DNA from: Gemmataceae bacterium
Lineage (GTDB): Bacteria > Planctomycetota > Planctomycetia > Gemmatales > Gemmataceae
Length of the DNA stretch: 64,000 nt
Assembly (NCBI GenBank): GCA_025055795.1
Contig: JANWVV010000012.1
Location: 1-64,000 of the forward strand
Direction of reading: 5' to 3'
Both the position numbers and the translations under genes were made by a program. Each line of letters opens with the position of its first letter. Within the stretch, counting starts at the first letter, position 1. The notes beneath the pieces are model-generated. The model searched no databases. It was not told the DNA's origin and saw nothing but the letters and a program-made list of their open reading frames with translations. Shown here one piece after another: positions 38,801 through 46,092 of the stretch.

Positions 38801-40808
38801 ATTGGGTTATTGGGGCTATACGCACAACGGCCATTTGATCTTCGGCCAGCAGCCTGAAGCGACGGCCATCCCCCTCGGGGGGTTGCCAGCGTACCGTTAG
38901 TCCTACGGATGATAGGGGGTAGTATTCCTCTAGAGGATCGCCTACCGTGAGAGTGTGACGATCGGGGGGGATGGCAGCGTAGCGCAATAATTCCTGGTGG
39001 AAAGGGAGATAGGTAGGCAGGACGGGCCAATCATTCCAATCCTCGTTGAACGAGCTTGTGAACAGGAAGACCCGGCCACGTTGCCATCGCCATTCCAGCA
39101 GGGCGGGATCGGATTGGGCGGGGCCTTTGTCGCGTTGGCCGGGGACGAAATCCATCCAGCGATACACTCCGCTTTGAGGCGTTGGACGTACACGGATGTA
39201 TCGGCGAAACGGCACGCTGATCAATCCCCCTCTTACCCGCTCGTCCCGGAACAGGGCCAGCAGGGGTTGTCGGAAGGCCTCTTCAGAAGCGGCCAGTCGA
39301 AAACTTTCCTCCGCTTTGTCAGGAACAGGGGCAGACCCCACAACTTCTTCGAGCGGAAATGGGAGGAGTCCCTTACCCCCTTGGTGCAAAATGCGATTGT
39401 ACTCCTGGAGGTGAGCAGCGGTATTAGGGCCAAGACCCCAAATGATGGTTCCCCCTCGGCGGGAAAAAGCTTCAAGGCGAGCGAGCCACTCCGGGCTGGG
39501 CACGGGAAGGTCACACAGATAAACGGCATCGACGTCCTCGAGGCTGCCCAGGGCGGGGTCGGAAAACTCGGCTACGGTCAGCACCCGTGGACGGGCCGGC
39601 GTCCATTCGCCGGCCTCTGGATCGGGCAGCAAGGCCCGTTGCAGGTCTACCGCGGTCCGCCTCTGGGCTTGGGCTTCTGGCCGGCCCTCAACCAGGGCCA
39701 CCGGGATAGTTCCCCGCACGGGGACTACCAGGCCACGACGATCGTCCTGGGCAAGGGCATCACGGTTAGTGACCTGTACTACTACCAGATGTTGACCAAT
39801 TTCGCTGAAACGAATTGGCGTTTGCTGTCCGAAAGTGACAGTGGTTCGTCCACCAGGAGGCAGACTTTTTATGACCACCTGCTCACTGGCCACCGGATGA
39901 GTGTAGTCACCCCCCGGGCGGGCTATGAGTAGTTGCACAGGGAGGTCCTGACATTCCTGCAGGCCAAAATTGACAATAACGGCGGAGACTGAAACGGCAC
40001 TGTTTACCAGCGGGGCAGGATCGGAAATGCGTACCTCAGCCACGCAGAGATTGTCCGTGTCGTGCCGGGCCACGTCGACAATCGCTACGTCAGCCCGCTT
40101 CGTCAGACGCTGCCAAGCATCGGAGGTTTTGTCCTGCTCCTCGCTTTTCAGGAGTCCTTGCCAGGCAGCCCGCTGCAGATCGGTCAGAAAGGTCACTTGC
40201 TTGCGGGGATAAGACGGGGGCGAACGGGCGAGAATATCTTCGATGAGCGGCAGTGCTGTGGCCAGCGGTGTGGCACCGGGCACAGGATGCATCAGGTCAA
40301 TTTCCCGGCCGACACGCTCGGTATCGATAGTCGGTCCTGGAACCGGTATTTCCACACCCTCCCCGACAAGGACGACGCTGAAAGCATCCCCGCTGTTGGC
40401 TTGCTCTAACAGTTGTCGTGCTTGGCGTTGTATTTCTTCCCAACGACTGTCGCCCGAATCGAGCCGAGCCAGACTGCTAAGGGTACCATCCAAAACCAGA
40501 ATGTGATGGGTACGCGGCGTGCGGATCACCGTTTCCAGACTACCCGGCCATAGATACTGCCAGAAACGTTCCGCCCAGCTAGTAGCAGCGACCATAGCTG
40601 CAAGCGGAAGGGTCAAGACCATAATCCGCACAAGCAGCAGTATCCACTGTTCAAGACGACGGTGATGTCGTCGCTCCGCCACCAACAAAAAACGGATGGC
40701 GGCCCAGGAGACGATCCGATAACGGCGACGAAATAGTAAATGGATTGCTAGGGGAACGCCCACGGCGGCAATCATTCCCACTATAGCCATCGCGGGCGTA
40801 AAGATCAT
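35814..40808 (-). CDS. giant BatA / von Willebrand factor A membrane protein
   Basis: 1664 residues. It starts with a BatA-type aerotolerance domain (TPAMAIVGMIAAVGVPLAIH, RRRYRIVSWAAIRFLL) and a second membrane helix, then a degenerate VWA-like region (LDGTLSSLARLDSGD), CARDB-like beta domains and a class I amidotransferase-like region at about 400-480. Four membrane helices lie between about 745 and 925. Then comes a real VWA domain with the MIDAS motif DVSRS (PDLVVVIDVSRSMSHTDD, about 932-1110), another amidotransferase-like domain at about 1265-1400 (YDVVVLGDIDPRQL, RGGGLLLLSG), and a C-terminal membrane helix. It looks like two proteins that are separate genes in many planctomycetes, joined in one frame. 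Expected partner: a MoxR ATPase. The start is uncertain because the ribosome-binding site is weak. Confidence 0.8.
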   Translation of the reverse strand: MIFTPAMAIVGMIAAVGVPLAIHLLFRRRYRIVSWAAIRFLLVAERRHHRRLEQWILLLVRIMVLTLPLAAMVAATSWAERFWQYLWPGSLETVIRTPRTHHILVLDGTLSSLARLDSGDSRWEEIQRQARQLLEQANSGDAFSVVLVGEGVEIPVPGPTIDTERVGREIDLMHPVPGATPLATALPLIEDILARSPPSYPRKQVTFLTDLQRAAWQGLLKSEEQDKTSDAWQRLTKRADVAIVDVARHDTDNLCVAEVRISDPAPLVNSAVSVSAVIVNFGLQECQDLPVQLLIARPGGDYTHPVASEQVVIKSLPPGGRTTVTFGQQTPIRFSEIGQHLVVVQVTNRDALAQDDRRGLVVPVRGTIPVALVEGRPEAQAQRRTAVDLQRALLPDPEAGEWTPARPRVLTVAEFSDPALGSLEDVDAVYLCDLPVPSPEWLARLEAFSRRGGTIIWGLGPNTAAHLQEYNRILHQGGKGLLPFPLEEVVGSAPVPDKAEESFRLAASEEAFRQPLLALFRDERVRGGLISVPFRRYIRVRPTPQSGVYRWMDFVPGQRDKGPAQSDPALLEWRWQRGRVFLFTSSFNEDWNDWPVLPTYLPFHQELLRYAAIPPDRHTLTVGDPLEEYYPLSSVGLTVRWQPPEGDGRRFRLLAEDQMAVVRIAPITQLGAHLLHADQGKTSIFWVNPPAAVADQLAEADLKRLNRAETALLQPAQVVTSVTEIVPSTHSGATITVAPRPRGPRLARGLAIAALLILLLEVYLAWRWGPAAGWTARPSTISTSPPTSAPSPGRLLWQMPLVLVASTVFVLLLLLIVQDFRHQGSLDWLPAAWRERLEQVVKTPAPVPGENAAIRLERSPLLFRQPGWDRWALLGALVALLAGIIVIYRRERHATSWLRLGLPAIFRFLACAVVLLVILLQWQVVFDRQGWPDLVVVIDVSRSMSHTDDFKDPAVRAVVEELAQGNGSASLSRLQLVQKLLTDPRYDGLAQLLRQYQVRLHLFSLEGTLRPLSIVEDETSLENAREVLNTLQAEGNASRLGDGVQTILKAFRGAPLSGVVLFTDGIITAGEDWAAVAQQAAQAGVPLYLIGIGDTWEAPDLILSDLQSEDTVTIGDRLVFDARLSLRSTIVTTPVPVILYEKDRSTGQLIERARVDVLPRGSGVPTPVTLTYSPQTPGEKIFVLQVPPLPGESYVSNNRLERTVWVTEARRLRVLLVEGRPRYDFRFLKVLLERESEHSLGGRSMEVETVLLNASQGWANTDRSAFRGDFPTREQLFAYDVVVLGDIDPRQLPHTSRTLQDLAEFVTQRGGGLLLLSGAHFTPASWADTPLADVLPITLRSGVAEASSPVATEGFRLHLTELGQQHPCLRLAPDPADSLRLWQQLPLLYWHASGYQRKPHAIVLATAAVPGRSEADQQPLILQTFAGAGTVLFLGFDDTWRWRWRQYEEHFDRFWLQTIRFLGRARVRRPELKVVPKAEFRRDETMKVVVRFPVETSPPDTNQTVRVTLLRRPLHSSDGSATSQTIGGEVQTLTLTRVPGPLPQYEYLLTRTPEGEYHFTLSEPESPPGQPPPAATVRVLPPWTELDRLELNRQELQEAAARSQGRFFTLVDVKNLWSDLPPFPRIPLHQSEPPFPLWNLPVIYALVLVLLTSEWLLRKSVRLL

Positions 40809-41058
40809 GGCTGCAACTCGATATAACCCGGATACGCTGGAAACGTAGCTTTAGCCCGATTCCCTCGTTGTATATTCTATGAAGATGCACGACAGGCCTA
40901 GTGGAATCCCCCAGGTCGAACCAAAACAAAAACGAAACTTGTTATCATTAGTAACTTGTAGCCAGGTTGTCGTATGGTCAAAGACCACACCTTGACCGTG
41001 TAGTTATTATTTTGGCAATCCCTCATGTTGTTACGGCTACTTTTTGGCGGAGTCCATC

Positions 41059-42516
41059 TCATTCCTGCTTGTTATGACGATGCAAGTGCTTATGCAAAAA
41101 TCCCAAGAATTGATCCAGAAGCGTGGTAGGATCCCCCGGGCGACCGGTAATGGTGGCGCTGAGGGTCGTAAGCCAAACACGGCCGGCAAAACCGGTTAGC
41201 GTTATTTCGGCACTGGTGCCCTCGCTGTCGATATGTATTCTCGATCCCGGTAAAGTTTCTGCCTCGAAGCGATCGACGAAAGCCGACACATCCAGCGGTT
41301 TAACAAATTCAAAGACCAGACGGTCCACTTTGTCGCCAAACACAGCTTGGAACGCCGCTTGGCGGACGATATCCACACTGGTCCATTGCCCAACCTCACG
41401 CTTCCAGATCACTTGGGTGGGATTGTTGATGTCCACATCTAACCAGACGGAATATTCGAAGTCGGGTGTTCGGATCACACCGAAGCCGGGTTCGTCGCAG
41501 TTCGTCTCAATGTCTTTGCGTTTATAGCCAAAATGTTCGCGGATGCGCTCGTAGACGTTGTCGAGATCAATTTTCAGATCGGCCGCGCCGATGCGGTGCA
41601 CAAAACGCCGAGCCCAATCATTAGCACGTTCCGGTACACTATGGCTCTTCCGGAAGCCGGATAGCTCTTTGACTCGCGCCACTTGTTCCGAGCGAAAGAC
41701 AACCCGCTTGAGACGTGCGGGATCAAACCAGTCAAACGAAGGATGGGAGTGCGGGGCAAATTCCGCCAAAATGACGTCGGTTCCCCGCGGTGCATCCGGC
41801 GATGAGAGGCCGAAACAAAGTGGTGTCTGCTGAGGACGGCCTTCATGGGTTTTCCGCAACGTTCGAGGAACGGCCTGAGCCATGTATTGATGCAAGCCGT
41901 GTGCCGTTAGGCGTCCCTTCGCGTCCAAGGCCTCACGACTATGACCCCGTAATGCCTCCAGAAGGTGGTACCGCCACAGTCCGTGTTGTAGGGATGCAGA
42001 GGTCAGGGATTCTTCCTGTCCGGCCGCCGCAGTCATTATGATGCGTTTGGGTGTCGCGGCAGCCGCTAGTTCTGCTTCATTCCAGCCCGGTGAACAGTCG
42101 GCGGAGTCAAGTGGCAAAGGACTGAAATCGCATAGCCACACGGTGGTAGCCGCCGGAGCAATTTTGTCGATCCAGGAGGCCACTTCGGCCCAAGGGAGGG
42201 CCGTGCCAATGGGGTCGTCCCGCAGAGTATCCGTACAGGCCAGCCAGGTTCGTCCCTGATGAGTAAATACCCGGTCGATCCACAGGATCAGCAGTTGCGT
42301 CACGTCGTGCCATTGGGGCGTCAGGCGTCGCATCTGGGACATAAGGGCGGCCCAAGTGGTCCGGTGACCTGACCACACCAGACATTGATCCGGCATGTAC
42401 CCCTGCTGAAGCAAAATTTTCTGGAATGCATGGGCATCCGCTGTCGCCCATTGCAGAGGTGGACCCGCCTCGTGAAAAGTTTCGATCGCCACGACCAACG
42501 CTGCTCGTTTCCCCAC
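41059..42516 (-). CDS. caspase-fold (C14-like) protein lacking the catalytic dyad
   Basis: 485 residues. The first about 250 follow the caspase/metacaspase p20-p10 plan: KRAALVVAIETF, LQWATADAHAFQKILLQQGY, LLILWIDRVFTHQGRTWLAC, TVWLCDFSPL, RIIMTAAAGQEES, HGLWRYHLLEALRGHSREA, and QQTPLCFG. In the GHG position there is IDR (Asp 81 for His), and in the DxCHSG position CDFSP (Asp 130 for Cys), so it should be inactive as a protease. The C-terminal about 230 residues are a separate alpha/beta domain I cannot assign. The start is GTG at 42516 with GAGGA 7 bases upstream. No signal peptide. It may be a pseudoenzyme sensor or scaffold. Confidence 0.72.
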   Translation of the reverse strand: MGKRAALVVAIETFHEAGPPLQWATADAHAFQKILLQQGYMPDQCLVWSGHRTTWAALMSQMRRLTPQWHDVTQLLILWIDRVFTHQGRTWLACTDTLRDDPIGTALPWAEVASWIDKIAPAATTVWLCDFSPLPLDSADCSPGWNEAELAAAATPKRIIMTAAAGQEESLTSASLQHGLWRYHLLEALRGHSREALDAKGRLTAHGLHQYMAQAVPRTLRKTHEGRPQQTPLCFGLSSPDAPRGTDVILAEFAPHSHPSFDWFDPARLKRVVFRSEQVARVKELSGFRKSHSVPERANDWARRFVHRIGAADLKIDLDNVYERIREHFGYKRKDIETNCDEPGFGVIRTPDFEYSVWLDVDINNPTQVIWKREVGQWTSVDIVRQAAFQAVFGDKVDRLVFEFVKPLDVSAFVDRFEAETLPGSRIHIDSEGTSAEITLTGFAGRVWLTTLSATITGRPGDPTTLLDQFLGFLHKHLHRHNKQE

Positions 42517-42919
42517 GACATGTCCTCGTTTTACACGTTTAAGAATTATTCCTCTTCTGAGAATGGTTATTACTGTCGCTTCCGGCTTGTTGCCACAGTC
42601 ATGAATGAGAAATGAATCCTCCGGTCATCCCCATGTGCTTGGATTCATCTTGAGGTCGATTGTTATAAGATATTATCCATTTGATCTAGCGTTTTGATGA
42701 GCTACGGGGTTCGTGGTGCCCGAGGAAAGTAGCTGTGCAATGCATACACCTTCAGTGATTTCCAACGGTTTCTCGACAAGCGTTCCGCCTCTTATAGTAC
42801 TAAGGTCGTGCCAAGTAACATGTATGGAAAATCAAACTTCTCATGCAATCTTATGGCCGTGGGGCGGTTTCCCCATAGGGTATTTTGCAGCACTGAAAGG
42901 GACGGGAAGCGAGGTGCGG
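42517..42919. other. divergent region before the nucleoside phosphorylase gene
   Basis: About 400 bases between divergent genes. The frame of the phosphorylase stays open back to 42713 but without family-like sequence. A weak promoter-like pair (TTGAGG at 42650, TATTAT at 42671, 15-base spacing) is present for the plus strand. Confidence 0.35.
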
Positions 42920-44248
42920 ATGTCGATACCATTACGGGCAGTGGATGTTATTCGTCGGAAGCGTGATGGCGGCGTTCTTTCTGCTCAAGAGATCGATTTT
43001 TTCGTCCAAGGTGCTTCCAGCGGAACTGGATGGACCGACTACCAGTTGTCGGCCCTGTTGATGGCAATTTTTCTGCGTGGCATGTCTGAGGAGGAGACAA
43101 TACGTCTGACCCAGGCAATGGCCGCCTCCGGTACCCGCTTGGAGTGGTCGGATCTCCCCGGTCCTGTGGTCGATAAGCATAGCACCGGAGGAGTTGGGGA
43201 TAAAACATCACTAATTTTAGCTCCCTTAGCGGCCGCCTGCGGCGTGTACGTTCCCATGATGTCCGGCCGGGGCTTAGGACATACCGGAGGCACCCTTGAC
43301 AAGCTCGAGTCGATACCGGGATTTCAAGTTTGCTGGGAAATCGATGCTATCCGACAATTAGTGCGTAACAATCGTTTAGCAATGGTGGGTCCAACGCCGG
43401 CGATGGTCCCTGCGGATCGGACCTTATATGCACTACGAGACGTTACCGCCACGGTGGAAAGCCTGCCGTTGATCACTGCCTCCATATTAAGCAAAAAACT
43501 AGCGGAAGGAATACAAGGGTTGGTGCTGGACGTGAAGTGTGGTCAAGGTGCATTTATGAAAACACGCGTGGAGGCAGAAGCACTGGCCCGCAGCTTGCGT
43601 GACGTTGGTACCGCGGCGGGCCTACGCCTGGCCGTTTTACTAACAGCTATGGATGCCCCTTTGGGACGATGCATAGGTAACGCTTTGGAAGTCCGGGAGG
43701 CCATTGCTACGTTGCGGGGTGAGGGGCCTGAGGACATAACTGAGTTATCCTTACACTTGGCCGCTTGGATGCTGGTGTTGGGGGGCATAACTGCGTCTGT
43801 GGACGCGGCACGGCACTGGGTCGAGCGTGCCCTGAGGAGCGGAGAAGGCTTGGAGGTGTTCCGACGGTGCGTGGCCGCTCAGGGGGGTGATCCACGGGTG
43901 GTTGACGATCCGTCCCACCTGCCGCAAGCACCTCACATAACGACGTTACAAGCAGATCGCCCAGGCATCGTGGCTGCCCTGGACGCCGAACTGATTGGCC
44001 TAGCGACAATGCGTCTGGGAGCTGGAAGGGCTCATAAGGACGAAGCAATCGACCACGCCGTAGGAGTAGTCTGTCGAGTGCATCCCGGCGAGAAGGTGAC
44101 ACCTGGTCAGGCATTGCTTGAAGTTCACTACCGGGATGCGAATCGGTTGTACGCCGCCTGGCCGTTACTGCAACAAGCGGTTGTGCTTAGTGAATACCCA
44201 CCACCCTCACTCCCCAACCAGCCTCTACTGCTAGCAACCTGGTCATAA
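42920..44248 (+). CDS. deoA: thymidine / pyrimidine-nucleoside phosphorylase
   Basis: Phosphorolysis of thymidine or other pyrimidine nucleosides in salvage and catabolism. Conserved segments are present: VDVIRRKRDGGVLSAQEI at the start, DKHSTGGVGDKTSLILAPL (phosphate binding), MSGRGLGHTGGTLDKLES, and the Lys-containing VLDVKCGQGAFM. The length of 442 is right for DeoA/Pdp. The ATG at 42920 is preceded by GAGGTG at 4 bases and matches the family start; the upstream in-frame region would add 69 unrelated residues. Substrate preference (thymidine only or also uridine) cannot be decided from the sequence. Confidence 0.93.
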   Translation: MSIPLRAVDVIRRKRDGGVLSAQEIDFFVQGASSGTGWTDYQLSALLMAIFLRGMSEEETIRLTQAMAASGTRLEWSDLPGPVVDKHSTGGVGDKTSLILAPLAAACGVYVPMMSGRGLGHTGGTLDKLESIPGFQVCWEIDAIRQLVRNNRLAMVGPTPAMVPADRTLYALRDVTATVESLPLITASILSKKLAEGIQGLVLDVKCGQGAFMKTRVEAEALARSLRDVGTAAGLRLAVLLTAMDAPLGRCIGNALEVREAIATLRGEGPEDITELSLHLAAWMLVLGGITASVDAARHWVERALRSGEGLEVFRRCVAAQGGDPRVVDDPSHLPQAPHITTLQADRPGIVAALDAELIGLATMRLGAGRAHKDEAIDHAVGVVCRVHPGEKVTPGQALLEVHYRDANRLYAAWPLLQQAVVLSEYPPPSLPNQPLLLATWS

Positions 44249-44567
44249 GCTGTCTAAATTTCCTGCCATTTCCAATCGCCGCAACGGCACAGCGAGTAAC
44301 CATTAGCTGGCATGTGAAAGTCAGCACTACTGGTGTGCTTGAACGATCAAGGATACAGGGGTGTTATATGTACATCCCCGTGGGGGTGAGACCGAGAAGT
44401 GAACAAGTTTAATTATATCTTAAAGTTGAAGATATTTATTAAAGCACAAGGGGATGCTGAAATACAACCGATTCGGACAATTTAATTCCTTACATATGGA
44501 TCATAATTGCTCTCTGCAAGTAGCGATATGGCTAATCTGAACATATCACATAAATAGCCTATCAAAA
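44249..44567. other. A/T-rich convergent intergenic region
   Basis: About 320 bases between convergent genes, visibly richer in A/T than its surroundings. A short CCCC/GGGG hairpin near 44374-44386 is the only structure seen; it lacks a T-tract. Confidence 0.4.
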
Positions 44568-44804
44568 TTAATATTCCTCATAGCAACTCCGGTTGGGATC
44601 GGAGCACCACTCGGGGCCTAGGGGACCAAGGTCGGGGCCGATACCCCGTGCGGATTTGACGCACCAATAGTCGGTCAGACCGTCCTGATAGTCCGGATCG
44701 GCGGCAAACCCTTCGCCATGAACAGCCATTGCTTTTGACTGCAAATGCATGCAGCGAGGAGCTAGTACAGGAAGGGGAGCTACAGCAGAGTTCGGCTCGG
44801 GCAT
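44568..44804 (-). CDS. small conserved-looking cysteine-containing protein
   Basis: 78 residues, no signal peptide or membrane segment. The C-terminal part DYWCVKSARGIGPDLGPLGP, EWCSDPNRSCYEEY has three Cys spaced as W-C ... W-C-x6-C, reminiscent of short planctomycete proteins ending in an RSCY motif that may bind metal. The ribosome-binding site GGAGG at 7 bases from the ATG supports a real gene. Function unknown. The bases before the start (GAGGACATGTC) are the same as those before the caspase-like gene. Confidence 0.65.
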   Translation of the reverse strand: MPEPNSAVAPLPVLAPRCMHLQSKAMAVHGEGFAADPDYQDGLTDYWCVKSARGIGPDLGPLGPEWCSDPNRSCYEEY

Positions 44805-45063
44805 GACATGTCCTCCGCACGAATTTCCTACTTAAGGTGCGTACTGGCGTATTTGGCGATAAATGTGTCTGCAAAAACCAAGCTGCCCATCTATTCTCAG
44901 TTACCACGGAACGACAAACGATATTAACGGTTGTCGAGAGCTTATTAGACCCGCCTAAGGAATCCTGACAGAGAAATCTCCACACGGGCCTTGCGTTAAT
45001 GGATTGTCCATTATAGGGGCGGCCGGCGGCGACAGTGGATGTCTGTTAGTTCCGTTCGTGGAG

Positions 45064-46092
45064 TTACTCCCAGTCGGGCTTAAAACCGGCAGCTAATAAT
45101 ATGGCCCGCTTGACGGCCGCTTTGAGCATGGGAACTTTGTAACCGTTTTGGCTGAGGGGTCGTGCTCCCTGGATAGCAGCCGCTGCTGCCGTCGCTGCGG
45201 TGGCCTCCGTGACCACCTTGCCTTCCAGTTCCTGGGCAGCTTCTGGACTCAACAGCGGTGTCGGAGCAACATGGCCAAGAACAATGCGAACATTACGGGC
45301 CCGTTGGCTGCCGGGTTCGATGGCAAAAGCGACTGCTGCCTGGACTAAGGGCCAATCAGATGTAACTTTCTGCTTCACCTCATAGCTGGCGTTAGCCAAG
45401 CGGGTGCCCGGAGGCAGATTCGGGGCGACTGTCACGCTCAGCAGGATTTCATCGGGCGCCAGGGTATGTTCACGCTGATCCGGTTTGCTTGGGGCCTGGA
45501 ACATTTTTTCCAGGGGTAGTTCACGGTTGCCTCTTGGACTTACGATTTGCGCGGTGGCACCCAAGGCTATTAAGGGCGGTGCTAACGTTGACGGATGAAC
45601 TATCACGCACGGGTGGCCTTGGGTAAAAATGGCGTGGAACTGGTTTTCTCCTTCGTGGGCATAGCATTTACGACCGCCTTTGAGCAAGCACTGGATGTGT
45701 GTATCGCGGAAATACCAACAGCGGTTACGCTGGCACAAACTGCCACCAAGGGTGCCCATGTTGCGGATTTGTGGTCCGGCGATTTGGGCCGCAGCGGTTG
45801 TCAGGGCTGGATAAGGGGCTAGCAGTTTACTTTCGGCAATGTCGACCAGGCGAACACCTGCGCCAATTGTTACCTTTGGTGGTTGACCTGCCTGTGGAAT
45901 GGCACTGATTTCGCGAAAAGGACCTTCAATGGCCGTTAAGCTGACGATCCGTTCCGGAGTGGAGACGTACTCCTTGAGGCGATCCAGCAGATCAGTACCA
46001 CCGGCCAGTAATTCGACTCGGCCCCAACGATTCTCGAGCAAAGGAAGGGCTTGTGCAACGCTCTGCGGCTGATAATAGGTAAAATTATTCAT
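45064..46092 (-). CDS. molybdenum hydroxylase FAD-binding subunit
   Basis: Middle subunit of a xanthine-dehydrogenase-family enzyme, passing electrons from Fe-S clusters to FAD. FAD motifs are LLAGGTDLLDRLKEY and the TLGGSLCQRNRC region. A Cys-rich insert (LCQRNRCWYFR, QCLLKGGRKCYA, then GENQFHAIF) is typical of members carrying an extra [4Fe-4S] cluster, as in E. coli PaoB and 4-hydroxybenzoyl-CoA reductase beta. Start ATG at 46092 has GGAGGG upstream and overlaps the stop codon of the large subunit gene (ATGA), indicating translational coupling. 342 residues. Confidence 0.9.
   Translation of the reverse strand: MNNFTYYQPQSVAQALPLLENRWGRVELLAGGTDLLDRLKEYVSTPERIVSLTAIEGPFREISAIPQAGQPPKVTIGAGVRLVDIAESKLLAPYPALTTAAAQIAGPQIRNMGTLGGSLCQRNRCWYFRDTHIQCLLKGGRKCYAHEGENQFHAIFTQGHPCVIVHPSTLAPPLIALGATAQIVSPRGNRELPLEKMFQAPSKPDQREHTLAPDEILLSVTVAPNLPPGTRLANASYEVKQKVTSDWPLVQAAVAFAIEPGSQRARNVRIVLGHVAPTPLLSPEAAQELEGKVVTEATAATAAAAAIQGARPLSQNGYKVPMLKAAVKRAILLAAGFKPDWE

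Noticed and set aside
38997-39932. 311-codon plus-strand frame inside the BatA/VWA gene
   Set aside because: Antisense shadow without a recognisable domain or good start.
42713-42919. Longer N-terminus for the nucleoside phosphorylase
   Set aside because: GAGGTG directly before the ATG at 42920 and the family start agree; the extra 69 residues are not family-like.
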